A stretch of 64,000 nucleotides of DNA from Streptomyces sp. NBC_01478 (GCF_036227225.1 NZ_CP109444.1:10397501-10461500); one strand, 5' to 3'; positions 44,003 to 53,648 are shown, counted from the first letter of the stretch. A program made the numbers and translations. The notes: generated by a model not told the origin, from the letters alone.

Positions 44003-45202
44003 CTACGCCCCGGATGTCTCCGGTGGCCGGGTGAAGTGGCGGGCGGCGGTCAGGACGAGCACCGCCAGGGCGGCCGGAGCGGCGTACGCGAGCCGGAACT
44101 CGCCGGTGGAACCGAGCAGTCCGCTCACCGCGCCGCCGGTGACGACGCCCGCGTAGTTGAAGAGGTTCAGCCGGGCCAGCACCGTCTCCGAGGCGGCGGG
44201 CCGCAGCCGCGCGGCCGAGGCCAGACACAGCGGGGCCAGCACCGAGGCCCCCAACCCCACCCCGCCCGCCGCGAGCACGGCGAACGGCCAGCTCGGAGCC
44301 GCGGCCATGCCCACCAGCGCGCCCGCCACGACCAGGGCCGCCGTACGGACGACGGCGACGCTCCCGACCCGCTGCACCAGCTTGTCCACGGTCGCGCGGC
44401 CGACGACCGTACCGGCCTGGTACGCCGCGTACGCCATCGGCGCCACCGACAGCGACGCGCCGAGGGTCCCCCGCAGATACACCGCCGACCAGGCCGACAC
44501 GGTCGAGTCCACGACGTAGACGACGAGGAGGACCAGCCCGAAGGGGAGGAGCCGCAGCCACAGTCGGCGCCCCAACGGCGGCTGCGCGGACGGCTCTTGA
44601 GAGGGAGGGGAGAAGGGAAGCGCGTGTGTGCGCAGGCAGGCCGCGACGACCAGCAGGACGCCCGCCTGCACGGCCAGCCCGTCGCCCACCGGCCGGTCCA
44701 GTTGTGCCACCCCGGCGGTGAGCAGGGCCGCGAGCACACCGCCCACGCTCCAGGCCGTGAAGAAGGACCCGAAGACGCTACGGCCGTAGGCGCGTTCGAT
44801 CGCGGCGGCCCGCGTATTGATCCCGACGTCGAGGCCACCGGCGGCGAGGCCGAAGAGGACGTACGCGCAGATGACGGTCTGCGGGCCAGGGGCCCAGCCG
44901 ATCAGCGTGAGGGCGACGGCGGCCGTGAGCAGGGCCCCGCGCACCGTGGCGACGGGGCCGGCGACGCGGACCGCGGCCAGCGCCAGGAAGCTGCCGACGC
45001 CCGCCGTCAGGGCCACTCCGACCAGCGTGCCGGTGGTCAGGAGCGGGGACAGCCCGAGGTGTTCGGTGACGGCGGGGACGGTTGTGTACACGGCGGCGAC
45101 GGACATACCCTGCGCGGCGAACGCGAGGGTCGTCGCCCTTCGGGCACCGGCCCGGTCGGCGGAGCGCCCGACCCGGGCCCGGTCCGGAGTACTGACTGAC
45201 AT
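44003..45202 (-). CDS. MFS transporter
   Basis: The product is a 399-residue, roughly 12-helix transporter. The central loop is HALPFSPPSQEPSAQPPLGRR. GSFFTAWSVGGVLAAL and the RRATTLAFAAQGMS start resemble sugar- or YfkF-like permeases (FucP/YbjJ branch). The substrate is unknown. ATG 45202 lacks an obvious ribosome site; a longer in-frame N-terminus to 45319 looks non-coding. It is divergent from the AraC regulator with 132 bases between start codons, so that regulator could control it. Confidence 0.82.
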   Translation of the reverse strand: MSVSTPDRARVGRSADRAGARRATTLAFAAQGMSVAAVYTTVPAVTEHLGLSPLLTTGTLVGVALTAGVGSFLALAAVRVAGPVATVRGALLTAAVALTLIGWAPGPQTVICAYVLFGLAAGGLDVGINTRAAAIERAYGRSVFGSFFTAWSVGGVLAALLTAGVAQLDRPVGDGLAVQAGVLLVVAACLRTHALPFSPPSQEPSAQPPLGRRLWLRLLPFGLVLLVVYVVDSTVSAWSAVYLRGTLGASLSVAPMAYAAYQAGTVVGRATVDKLVQRVGSVAVVRTAALVVAGALVGMAAAPSWPFAVLAAGGVGLGASVLAPLCLASAARLRPAASETVLARLNLFNYAGVVTGGAVSGLLGSTGEFRLAYAAPAALAVLVLTAARHFTRPPETSGA

Positions 45203-45334
45203 GCACAGACCGTAGTCAGCCGTGACGGGGCGGACGCAGGACGTCGGGGGCCGTTGAGGGGACTTCGGCGGCCAGCGCGGGCGACCGGTGCCGCCCGCAT
45301 GCTTACGGTGGTCGCCCACGAGGAGGTGACCGCG

Positions 45335-46414
45335 ATGATTCCTGCCCCCGCCCCGGCCGACCCGCCCGGGACCAGCCGCAGCACGTCCGCGACGATCCAG
45401 CCGAACATCCTGCGCTATCTCGTCATCGTCGCCGACGCACGCGGCATCGACCTACGGCCTCTGCTCAGCGAGGTCGGCCTGGACGAGACGCTCATGCGCT
45501 CCGCCGCGCTACGGGTGTCGTACCGGCAGGGCAGCGCGGTGATCCGGCGCGCGGTGGAACTCACCGGGGACGAGCGGCTGGGTCTGCGGGTCGGCGCGGC
45601 GCAGCACCTGACCGCGTGGGGCCTGCTCGGCTTCGCGCTGCTGGCCGACGACACGCTTCGGCACGCCATCGAGACCGGCGTGAACTACCAGAACCTCTCC
45701 GGCGCGATGACCGTGTGGTCGACCGGACTCGGCGAGGACGGCGCCTTCGTCCTGCGCGCCGACCTGCCCGACCCCGCCGTCGACCCGAGCGTGGCGTCCT
45801 TCCTGATCGAGGAGGGCTTCGCCTCCGTGATCACCCTGTCCCGGCTGGCCGTCGGCCCGGACTTCGCCCCGCGCGTGGTCGAGTTCTCCGCGCCGCCACC
45901 CCGCCAACGCGAGCTGTACGGCGCCCTGTTGGGCTGCCCGGTCCGCTTCCGGGCCCCGGCCGACCGCATCGTCATCGACCCCGCGTGGGCCCGCGCCCGG
46001 ATGCCCGGCCGGGACCCGGTGACGTACGCCTCGACCCTGGAGACCCTCGACGCCCAACTGGCCTCCCGCACCGACCAGCAGGATCTCCTCGAAGTGCTGG
46101 AGGTGTCCGTCGCGCAGAGCCTCCCGGTCATCCCGTCCTTCGGCGAGCAGGCCCGACGGCACGCGACGAGCGAGCGGACCCTGCGCCGCAGACTCGCCGA
46201 CTGCGGCACGACGTACGAGGCACTGGCCGAGGGCGTACGCCGGGAACGCGTCGAACAACTGCTGCTGCGCCCGGAGTTGACCCTGCGGGAGATCGCCCGC
46301 AGCGCCGGATTCTCCGACGAACGGGCCCTGCGCCGCGCGGTGCGCCGCTGGCACGGCGCCTCACCGGTCCAGTTGCGGGAGCGCCTCCTCGGAGCGGCGG
46401 GGCACCGCGAGTGA
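45335..46414 (+). CDS. AraC-family regulator with Arabinose_bd-type N-terminal domain
   Basis: The product is 359 residues. An N-terminal ligand domain of the PF12625 type (about 20-215: IQPNILRYLVIVADARGID, LGLRVGAAQHLTAWGLLGFA) is followed by a C-terminal double HTH (about 265-350: SFGEQARRHATSERTLRRRL, LTLREIARSAGFSDERALRR). GAGGAGG precedes ATG 45335. This is the architecture of mycobacterial VirS, which controls the mymA operon (FMO, SDR and others). The gene converges on an FMO-SDR-ALDH operon 47 bases away and diverges from an MFS gene, so both are candidate targets. Confidence 0.9.
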   Translation: MIPAPAPADPPGTSRSTSATIQPNILRYLVIVADARGIDLRPLLSEVGLDETLMRSAALRVSYRQGSAVIRRAVELTGDERLGLRVGAAQHLTAWGLLGFALLADDTLRHAIETGVNYQNLSGAMTVWSTGLGEDGAFVLRADLPDPAVDPSVASFLIEEGFASVITLSRLAVGPDFAPRVVEFSAPPPRQRELYGALLGCPVRFRAPADRIVIDPAWARARMPGRDPVTYASTLETLDAQLASRTDQQDLLEVLEVSVAQSLPVIPSFGEQARRHATSERTLRRRLADCGTTYEALAEGVRRERVEQLLLRPELTLREIARSAGFSDERALRRAVRRWHGASPVQLRERLLGAAGHRE

Positions 46415-46461
46415 CCTGGTCAACAGGCGTATGTCCAGGCCGCGTTCGCACGCTGCCCGGG

Positions 46462-47874
46462 TCAACGGGTGCGGATCCAGACCGTCTTCTCCCGCGTCCA
46501 CTGGTCGAAGGCGTTCGTCGACTTCTCCGCGCCACCGAACCCGGACTGCTTCCAGCCCCCGAAGGGCGTGGTGATGTCCCCCTCGCTGTACGCGTTCACC
46601 GAGACCACACCCGCTTCGATGCCCCGCGCCAGCCGCAGCGCCGTGTCGAGCTCACGGGTCCACACGGAGGCGGCGAGCCCGTACTCGGTGGCGTTGGCCG
46701 TCCGCACCGCCTCCTCCTCCGGGCCGAAGGTCTCGACGGTGACCACGGGACCGAACAACTCCCTTGTGAGTACGGCACTTTCGGCCGGGGCGTCGGTGAT
46801 CACGGTGGGCGGGTAGTAGGCGCCGTACGCGGGCAGCCCGTGGGGGAGTCCCGCGGTGTGGACCCGGGCCCCGGCCGCCCGCGCGGCATCCACGGCGCCC
46901 GCGACCCGGTCGAGGGCGGCGCGATCGATGAGCGGTCCCTGCTGGGTGCGCGGGTCGGCCGGGTCGCCGATGACCAGCTCCCGCGCCGCCGCGACGAACC
47001 GCTCCACGACCTCCTCGGCGATGCTGTGATGCACCAACACCCGTGAACCGGCGGTGCAGTTCTGCCCCATCGTCAGGAACGCGGCCTCGATCATGGCGTC
47101 GATGAGCTCGTCGCCGTAGGAGAGCGCGTCGGGCATCAGGATCTGGGGGCTCTTGCCGCCCATCTCCAGCGAGACGCGCTTGAAGTTGCTGTCGGCGGCG
47201 GCCTTGAGGATGTGGCGGCCGGTCGCGGTGGAGCCGGTGAAGGAGAGGGCCCGGACGAGGGGGTTGTGCGCGAGGGCCGCTCCGGCCTCCTCGCCGTAGC
47301 CGGGCAGGACGGTCAGCACACCCTCCGGCAGGCCGGCCTCGGTGGCGAGCGCGGCCAGGTGCAGGGCCGAGCGCGGGGTCGCCTCGGCCGGTTTCAGCAG
47401 GAGGCAGTTGCCGCCGGCGAGGGCCGGGCCGATCTTCCAACTGGCCATCGCCAGCGGGTAGTTCCAGGGGAGGATCGCGGCCCCGACACCGACCGGTTCA
47501 CGGGTGACGAGACCGAGACCGTCGGGTCCGCCCGGCGCGACCCGGCCGAAGACCTTGTCCGCCGCCTCGGCGAACCAGCGGACCGACTCGATCGCGCCCG
47601 GCACGTCCCCCGTACGGCACTCGGTGATGGGCTTGCCCGCGTCCTCGCTGTCCAGCTTGGCGAGGATCTCGGCGTCGCGTCCCATCAGGTCGGCGAGGCG
47701 GAGCAGTACGGCGCTCCGGTCCCGGACCGGAAGCCGCGACCACACCCCGGAGTCGTGGACGCGACGGGCCTGTTCGGCGGCCTTGGCGACGTCGTCGGCG
47801 CTCGCGGCGGGGAGGGTGGCGAGCGGTTCCCCGGTGGCGGGGTTGACGACGTGCAGCGTGTCGTTCGTGGTCAT
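46462..47874 (-). CDS. NAD(P)-dependent aldehyde dehydrogenase
   Basis: The product is 470 residues, full length for the ALDH superfamily. Catalytic Cys273 (GQNCTAG), general base Glu237 (SLEMGGKS), Asn138 (PWNYP) and the coenzyme loop FTGSTATGR are present. It oxidises an aldehyde to the acid; closest in pattern to betaine/aminobutyraldehyde-type enzymes, but the substrate is unknown. ATG 47874 overlaps the SDR stop (ATGA) and has GGAGGAGG upstream. It is the last gene of the FMO-SDR-ALDH operon and would oxidise the product formed upstream. Confidence 0.94.
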   Translation of the reverse strand: MTTNDTLHVVNPATGEPLATLPAASADDVAKAAEQARRVHDSGVWSRLPVRDRSAVLLRLADLMGRDAEILAKLDSEDAGKPITECRTGDVPGAIESVRWFAEAADKVFGRVAPGGPDGLGLVTREPVGVGAAILPWNYPLAMASWKIGPALAGGNCLLLKPAEATPRSALHLAALATEAGLPEGVLTVLPGYGEEAGAALAHNPLVRALSFTGSTATGRHILKAAADSNFKRVSLEMGGKSPQILMPDALSYGDELIDAMIEAAFLTMGQNCTAGSRVLVHHSIAEEVVERFVAAARELVIGDPADPRTQQGPLIDRAALDRVAGAVDAARAAGARVHTAGLPHGLPAYGAYYPPTVITDAPAESAVLTRELFGPVVTVETFGPEEEAVRTANATEYGLAASVWTRELDTALRLARGIEAGVVSVNAYSEGDITTPFGGWKQSGFGGAEKSTNAFDQWTREKTVWIRTR

Positions 47875-48749
47875 GCCTCCTCCACCAACTCCCAGCGTCC
47901 GTCGGTCTGTCGGGCCAGACCGCGGCTGCGGAGCTCCTCCAGATAGCGGGCCATGCCGCGGTCGCCGCGCCTGCGGAACAGAGGGAAGAGCCTGGGCAGC
48001 AGGTTCGGTACGAGCATGGCGCACCGCACCAGCCGCGACTCGCCTGACCGGGGGTAGGCCTCCAGACGGGGCCTGTCCAGCAGGCTCACGACGGCCGCCA
48101 CGACGTTCGCGGGCTGCTGCGGCTGGTCCTGGAACTGCATGGAGTTGCCGCCGTCCACGGCCTCCTGGCGCAGCATCCGGGTGTCGGTCGCCGAGGGCAG
48201 CACCGACCCGGCCAGGATGCCCTTGCCCCGCAGATCGAGGCCGATGGCGAGCATCGCGCCGCGCAGCCCGAACTTGGACGCCGTGTAGATCGGGGTCTCG
48301 CCCAGCGGGAAGATCCCGCCGAGGGAGACGGTGGTGACCACGCGGGCGTCCCGGGAGGCCTTCAGCAGGGGGATCGCGATCCGGGTGGCGACCAGCGGGG
48401 AGGTCAGGTTGAGGGCGATCTCCCGCTCGATGCTCTCGACGCTGCGGACGTCGAAACGCTCCGAGCTGGTCATGCCCACGTTGTTCACCAGCACGTCGAG
48501 ACGCCCGTAGATCTCGGCGACGTGCTCGAACAGCCGCTCCAGCTCAGGGCGTTGGAGCAGATCGCAGCCGATGCCCGTGTGCCCGGCGCCGGGCAGCTCC
48601 GCGGCCACCTTCTCGGCACGGGCCCCGTCGATGTCGACCACGACACAGCGCGCACCGCCCGCGGCGAAGCGGTGGCACAGCGCGCTGCCGATGCCGCCCG
48701 CGCCGCCGGTCACCAGCATGACCTTGTCGGTGAAGTCGAACCGGCTCAT
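47871..48749 (-). CDS. Short-chain dehydrogenase/reductase
   Basis: The product is 292 residues with classical SDR motifs: TGGAGGIG (14-21), NNVG (89-92), Ser142 (TVSLGG), Tyr155-X3-Lys159 (YTASK). The C-terminal extension (LRQEAVDGGNSMQFQDQPQ, RRGDRGMARYLEELRSRGLA) is like that of SadH-type SDRs found with flavin monooxygenases. It interconverts an alcohol and ketone; the substrate is unknown. ATG 48749 overlaps the monooxygenase stop (ATGA), with GGAGGCGACGGC upstream. Confidence 0.92.
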   Translation of the reverse strand: MSRFDFTDKVMLVTGGAGGIGSALCHRFAAGGARCVVVDIDGARAEKVAAELPGAGHTGIGCDLLQRPELERLFEHVAEIYGRLDVLVNNVGMTSSERFDVRSVESIEREIALNLTSPLVATRIAIPLLKASRDARVVTTVSLGGIFPLGETPIYTASKFGLRGAMLAIGLDLRGKGILAGSVLPSATDTRMLRQEAVDGGNSMQFQDQPQQPANVVAAVVSLLDRPRLEAYPRSGESRLVRCAMLVPNLLPRLFPLFRRRGDRGMARYLEELRSRGLARQTDGRWELVEEA

Positions 48750-50095
48750 GCCGTCGCCTCCACGCGGCGCGCGGACCGCACCGGCGGTGCCTGGCCCTCG
48801 GTGCGCCAGCCCATCTGGCGGGCGACCTTGCCGAGGTACTTCACGAACGCCCCGCTGTCGACGTAGCCGGTGTGGCGGGGCGAGTCGACGAACTTCAGCC
48901 CGCCGGACAGGTCGGGCCGCTCGGCGCGGATCATCTGCGTGAACCGCTCGGCGTTGGGCAGACCGTGACGCGTGTCGTTGAGATACCCGGCGATCAACTG
49001 CGCCTGGCTGTCGAAGAGTTGGTACGCGCCGGAGTTGGTCTCCACGAACCCGATCCCGAACAGGCCCCGGTGCTCGCGCGAGAACGACGACAGATACAGG
49101 TCGGGATGCTGCTCGTCCCCGAAGTACCGCTGCGCGACCGGCACTCTGTGCACATAGCCGGTCGCCAACAGGATCAGGTCGACGTCGTCGCTCGTGCCGT
49201 CCGTGAAGTGCACGGTGCTGCCCTCGGCGCGCGCGATGCCGGGCCGGGCGGTGATGTCGCCGTGCTGGAGGTGGTGGATCAGCATCGAGTTGATGGCCGG
49301 GTGCGTCTCGAAGAGCTTGTGGTCCGGCTTCTGCAGACCCAGGCGGGTCGGATCGCCGTTGACGATCCGCAGCAGTCCGCCGAAGACCCGCTGCGCCAGC
49401 CACATCGGCAGATGCGGCCCGCTGTTGGCGATCGTGTCCACCGGCCGCCCGAACAGGTGCTTCGGGATGAACCAGTACCCGCGCCGCATGCTGATCACCG
49501 CGTGGTCCGCCGTACGGGCCGCGTCGCACGCGATGTCGCAGCCGGAGTTCCCCGCACCCACGACCAGCACCCGCTTGCCGCGCAGCTCCTCCGCGCTGCG
49601 ATAGCCGGCGGTGTGCCGGACCTCGCCACCGAACGCACCGGGAATCTCAGGGATGTTGGGGTGCCACTGCGAGCCGGTGCACACCACGACCTGCCCGTGC
49701 AGACTCTCGCGCCCGTCGGCCCGGACGACCGTCCAGGTGCCGTCCGCGTTCTTCTCCACACTCTCCACCGCGGCACCGAACTCGATCCGGTCGCTCAGCC
49801 CGTAGGCGTCGGCGAAGGACCGCAGATACGACAGGATCTGGCGGTGCGGCGGATAGTCCGCGAAGTGCTCCGGCATCGGGAAACCGCCGAAGCCCGACAG
49901 GGTCCGACTGGAGATGAAGTGGGCCGACTCGTACATCGGGCCGCCCGGGTTCTCGATGTCCCAGATACCGCCGAGCCCGGTGTGCCGCTCCAGATGCGTG
50001 TACGGCAGGTTCCGCTCCGCCAGGGCCCTGGCCATGGCCAGCCCGGCAGGCCCCGCCCCGATCACACACGTGTCCAACTGGCTGTCTTCCTTCAC
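48746..50095 (-). CDS. Flavin-containing monooxygenase (FMO / Baeyer-Villiger-like)
   Basis: The product is 449 residues. The FAD motif is GAGPAG (13-18), the NADPH motif GAGNSG (180-185), and the FMO fingerprint FxGxxxHxxxY is FGGEVRHTAGY (155-165). LLATGY is the C-terminal ATG motif. The enzyme uses NADPH and O2 to oxygenate a soft nucleophile or insert O into a ketone. GAGGAGG precedes GTG 50095. It is the first gene of a coupled FMO-SDR-ALDH set that would oxidise a lipid or terpenoid alcohol or ketone stepwise. The divergent TetR gene 193 bases away is the probable repressor. Confidence 0.92.
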   Translation of the reverse strand: MKEDSQLDTCVIGAGPAGLAMARALAERNLPYTHLERHTGLGGIWDIENPGGPMYESAHFISSRTLSGFGGFPMPEHFADYPPHRQILSYLRSFADAYGLSDRIEFGAAVESVEKNADGTWTVVRADGRESLHGQVVVCTGSQWHPNIPEIPGAFGGEVRHTAGYRSAEELRGKRVLVVGAGNSGCDIACDAARTADHAVISMRRGYWFIPKHLFGRPVDTIANSGPHLPMWLAQRVFGGLLRIVNGDPTRLGLQKPDHKLFETHPAINSMLIHHLQHGDITARPGIARAEGSTVHFTDGTSDDVDLILLATGYVHRVPVAQRYFGDEQHPDLYLSSFSREHRGLFGIGFVETNSGAYQLFDSQAQLIAGYLNDTRHGLPNAERFTQMIRAERPDLSGGLKFVDSPRHTGYVDSGAFVKYLGKVARQMGWRTEGQAPPVRSARRVEATA

Positions 50096-50276
50096 GAGCC
50101 TGCCTCCTCGGTCGTCCCGTTCACGGGTGGTGGAGGAACCGTATGCAGGCGCTGAGCTGCGGGAACTGACCCGTGCGGCCAGAGACCGGACCTCAGCGGC
50201 CGGGGCGTGGCCGAGGGAAGTCCGGATGAGGGCAGGCCTGACTTGATCGGACGACTGGTTCGTGAGACTGAGTCGT

Positions 50277-50282
50277 TATAGT
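50277..50282 (+). promoter_or_regulatory. -10 box for TetR gene, with direct repeats over the promoter
   Basis: TATAGT lies six bases before GTG 50289, which suggests a leaderless mRNA. Two near-identical 11-mers, GACTGGTTCGT (50253-50263) and GACTGAGTCGT (50266-50276), cover the expected -35 to -10 space and are candidate repressor sites for both divergent units. The -35 itself is not clear. Confidence 0.5.
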
Positions 50283-50288
50283 GGGGTC

Positions 50289-50912
50289 GTGGCTCATGTG
50301 TCCGCGGCCGAGCGCCGCCCCCAGTTGATCAAAGCGGCCATCGACCTCATGACGAGGGAGGGCGTCGCGGCCGGCAGCACGCGTGCCATCGCCGCCGAGC
50401 TGGGAGTGGCCCAGGCCACGGTGCACTACACCTTCGGTACGAAGGAAGAGCTGTACCGCGCGGTCATGGACCAGCTCACGCAGGATCTGGTGGCCCAGGT
50501 CGAGCGGGCGGCGCCCGCCGACGGCGGCTTCGAGGAGACGGCGAGCGCGCTGGCCGCCGCGCTGTGGCGGACGGTTCGGGAGCAGCCCGAGAGCCATCAA
50601 CTCCTCACGGAACTGAGCATGTTCGCGCTCCGCTCGCCCGCGCTGAGGGAGACCCTCGAAACCCACTACCGGGGATGGACCGAGGTGACCGCCCGCCTCA
50701 TCACGGAGGCGGCCGAGCGCACCGGCCAACCTCTCGCCCAGCCCGTCGAGACGATCGCGCGCTTCTTCCTCGCCGGTTTCGACGGGCTCACGCAGCAACA
50801 CCTCGCGCTCCCCGACGAGGAGGCCGAACACACCTGCCTCCAGGCCTTCGTGTCCGCCGTGGTCGCGATGGCCGGGGGCCGTCTGGAACTGGTGGCGGTA
50901 CCCGTAGGCTGA
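50289..50912 (+). CDS. TetR-family transcriptional regulator
   Basis: The product is 207 residues with an N-terminal HTH (about 5-50: RPQLIKAAIDLMTREGVAAGSTRAIAAELG split around VAQATVHYTFGTKEEL) and an all-helical ligand domain with DGLTQQHLA near the end. GTG 50289 fits a leaderless transcript; GTG 50262 is possible but lies upstream of the -10 box. Divergence from the FMO-SDR-ALDH operon and the repeats in the gap make it the likely local repressor. A strong terminator follows at 50925-50959, separating it from the MMPL exporter. Confidence 0.9.
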   Translation: MAHVSAAERRPQLIKAAIDLMTREGVAAGSTRAIAAELGVAQATVHYTFGTKEELYRAVMDQLTQDLVAQVERAAPADGGFEETASALAAALWRTVREQPESHQLLTELSMFALRSPALRETLETHYRGWTEVTARLITEAAERTGQPLAQPVETIARFFLAGFDGLTQQHLALPDEEAEHTCLQAFVSAVVAMAGGRLELVAVPVG

Positions 50913-50924
50913 CCGACTCCACGC

Positions 50925-50959
50925 AAAGGGCGCACTCGCATCGAGCGAGTGCGCCCTTT
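50925..50959 (+). terminator. Terminator after TetR gene
   Basis: AAAGGGCGCACTCGC pairs perfectly with 50945-50959 (15 bp, loop ATCGA). The right arm ends in TTT, and the hairpin begins 12 bases after the stop codon. Confidence 0.93.
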
Positions 50960-51217
50960 CGCATGGGGTCGGTCAGCCGAGGCGCGCATGTTCGCGCGCA
51001 TGCCCGCAGCCCGGGTGGAACTCGTCCCCGAACGGGTCGGCGAGTAACTTACAGCCGACACGGTCAGGCGACAATGTCGAATGATTCCGTCACTCGAACC
51101 GTGCATCTGAGCTGGGGCTTTCACAGGAATGGCAGGCGTCACGGTCCATGGACTAGGTCGAGCGACTTGAGCAGGTGATAAAGTCGGCCCACCGCCTACC
51201 GTTCGAGGGAGTTCGTC

Positions 51218-53482
51218 ATGGCTGTCCTGTTGCACCGGCTGGGCCACAACGCCTACCGGCACCGAAAGCTCGTCCTGGGTATATGGCTCTTCGTGCTGGC
51301 CGCGCTCATCACCTGCGTCGGCGTCTTCGGTGGCAAGCTCGACGACCGCTTCTCGGTACCGGGCACCGAGTCGCAGCGCGCGTTGGACAGCCTGAGCAAG
51401 ACCCTTCCGGAGGCGTCGGGCGCGAGCGCCCAGATCGTCTTCACGGCGCCGGAGGGGCACCGGATCACCGAGGCGCCCTACGCGGCGGTCATCGCCCGGA
51501 CTGTCACGGAAGCCGGACAGGCGCCCCAGGTCAGCGAGGTCGTCGACCCCCGGACCGCCGGTGCCGTCTCGGCCGACCGGACGACGGCGATCGTCCAGGT
51601 CCACTACCGCGTGCAGACCGCGGAGGTCCGGGCGTCATCCGTGGACGCGCTCCGGGACGCGGCCCGCGCTGCGGAGAAGGACGGGCTGCGGACGTCGGTG
51701 GGCGGCTCCGTCTTCAGCAGCAACGGAGTTCACGTCGGCCCGTCGGAGATCATCGGCGTGGCCGTGGCGCTGCTCGTGCTCGTCGTCACGTTCGGTTCGC
51801 TGCTGGCCGCCGGCATGGCACTGCTGCCCGCGCTGATCGGGGTGGCGGCCGGTCTGACCGGACTGCTCGCTCTCGCGCCCGCGGTCGGCATCTCCTCCAC
51901 GGCCGTCACGCTCGCCCTGATGCTGGGCCTGGCCGTCGGCATCGACTACGTCCTGTTCATCCTCTCGCGCCACCGACAGCAACTCGCCCGTGGCATCGAC
52001 CCGAAGGAATCCGTCGCACTGGCCGTCGGCACGGCCGGCAGTGCCGTGGTCTTCGCCGGCGCCACCGTGATCATCGCGCTCGCCGCGCTGAGCGTCATCG
52101 GCATCCCGTTCCTGACCACCATGGGTCTAGGTGCGGCCGGCGCCGTCCTGATCGCCGTGCTGGCCGCGATCACCCTCGTCCCCGCCATCGCGGGATTCGC
52201 CGGTACCCGGCTCGCCCCCAAGCCCGGCAGCCGCGCCGCCCGACGGGCGGCCGACGCCGAGGGAACCACCGGACCCGCCACGCTGGGCACCCGCTGGACG
52301 CGGTGGGTCATCGCCAAACCGCTGCTGACCGTACTGGCCGTCACGGGCATCCTGGTCACCCTCATGCTGCCCGCCGCCGACCTGCGCCTGGCCCTTCCCG
52401 ACAACGGCTCCGCCCCGCACGCCTCCACCCAGCGCACCGCCTACGACACGATCAGCGCCGAGTTCGGCCCCGGCTTCAACGGCTCCCTGCTCGTGCTGGC
52501 CGAGACCAACGACCGTACGACCGAAGCGAGTTCACGAGCCGGCGCCCAAGTGGCCGAGAAACTGCGGACCTTGAAGGACGTCAAGGCCGTCCTGCCGCCC
52601 CAGCCCACCAGCGACCCGACGCAGGGCGTCATCACCGTCCTGCCCGCTTCCGGCCCCGACAGCGTCCGCACCGACCGACTGGTCCGCGAGATCCGCGAGG
52701 CCGCGCCCGGCCTCCGTGCCACCGCCGGCGCCTCCATCGCGGTCACCGGCACCACCGCCGTCAACATCGATGTCTCCAACCGTCTCAGCGACTCCCTGCT
52801 GCCCTTCGTCGCCATCGTCGTCGGCCTCAGCCTGCTCCTGCTGATGACGGTGTTCCGGTCGCTGGTCATCCCGGTCAAGGCCGCCGTCGGTTTCCTGCTC
52901 TCGGTGGGGGCATCGCTCGGCCTGGTCGTCGCCGTCTTCCAATGGGGCTGGCTGGCCGACGTCCTCGGTGTGCCGCACAGCGGCCCGGTCGTCAGCTTCC
53001 TGCCCATCATCCTGATCGGCGTGCTGTTCGGACTGGCCATGGACTACGAGGTGTTCCTCGTCTCCGGGATGCGCGAGGAGTGGGCCCACACCGGCCGGGC
53101 CCGGCAGTCCGTCGTCGACGGCGCGTGGCACAGCGTGCGGGTCGTCACCGCCGCCGCCCTGATCATGTTCACCGTCTTCGCCGGGTTCTTCCCGCTGGAC
53201 GACTCCCTCATCAAACCCATCGCGTTCGCCCTGGCCGTGGGCGTGGCCATTGACGCCTTCGCCGTCCGCATGACGCTCGTACCGGCGGTGCTTGCCCTCG
53301 CGGGGCGGGGCGCCTGGTGGTTGCCGGCGTGGCTGGACCGGCTTCTGCCCGACCTGGACGTCGAAGGGAGCAGCCTCCAGAAGGTCGTTCAGGAGAAGGG
53401 CGTACCGGCGGAGCGTGGGGAATCCGAGGTTGAGCATGCGGGTGCGGGTGCGGGTGGGGCGCGTGGGAACTCCGGGGAGTGA
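51218..53482 (+). CDS. MMPL-family RND-type exporter
   Basis: The product is 754 residues with two homologous halves. Each half has one helix, a large extracytoplasmic loop, then five to six helices. Halves start with RHRKLVLGIWLFVLAAL and WVIAKPLLTVLAVTGI; the proton-relay segments are GLAVGIDYVLFILSRHR and GLAMDYEVFLVSGMREE, with conserved Asp-Tyr pairs. MMPL proteins export lipids, siderophores or antibiotics. The tail (about 715-754) is hydrophilic and Gly/Ala/Glu-rich. GAGGGAG precedes ATG 51218. A palindrome CGACAATGTCG (51069-51079) in the leader is a possible operator. Its link with the upstream TetR gene is positional only. Confidence 0.92.
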   Translation: MAVLLHRLGHNAYRHRKLVLGIWLFVLAALITCVGVFGGKLDDRFSVPGTESQRALDSLSKTLPEASGASAQIVFTAPEGHRITEAPYAAVIARTVTEAGQAPQVSEVVDPRTAGAVSADRTTAIVQVHYRVQTAEVRASSVDALRDAARAAEKDGLRTSVGGSVFSSNGVHVGPSEIIGVAVALLVLVVTFGSLLAAGMALLPALIGVAAGLTGLLALAPAVGISSTAVTLALMLGLAVGIDYVLFILSRHRQQLARGIDPKESVALAVGTAGSAVVFAGATVIIALAALSVIGIPFLTTMGLGAAGAVLIAVLAAITLVPAIAGFAGTRLAPKPGSRAARRAADAEGTTGPATLGTRWTRWVIAKPLLTVLAVTGILVTLMLPAADLRLALPDNGSAPHASTQRTAYDTISAEFGPGFNGSLLVLAETNDRTTEASSRAGAQVAEKLRTLKDVKAVLPPQPTSDPTQGVITVLPASGPDSVRTDRLVREIREAAPGLRATAGASIAVTGTTAVNIDVSNRLSDSLLPFVAIVVGLSLLLLMTVFRSLVIPVKAAVGFLLSVGASLGLVVAVFQWGWLADVLGVPHSGPVVSFLPIILIGVLFGLAMDYEVFLVSGMREEWAHTGRARQSVVDGAWHSVRVVTAAALIMFTVFAGFFPLDDSLIKPIAFALAVGVAIDAFAVRMTLVPAVLALAGRGAWWLPAWLDRLLPDLDVEGSSLQKVVQEKGVPAERGESEVEHAGAGAGGARGNSGE

Positions 53483-53648
53483 TGGGCCGTTACGCAAATA
53501 CCTGACCTTGGGGCGGAGTTGAAGAGGATTTCACCCGAGCCCCGAGCCTCAGGGTCCGATCCCCAGGGCTCGCCCGAGTCCCCGAGTTCGCCCAACCACC
53601 GTTCCACCAGCCCCCGTTCACCCCCACTCGTCCCCGGAGGCCAGAGCG

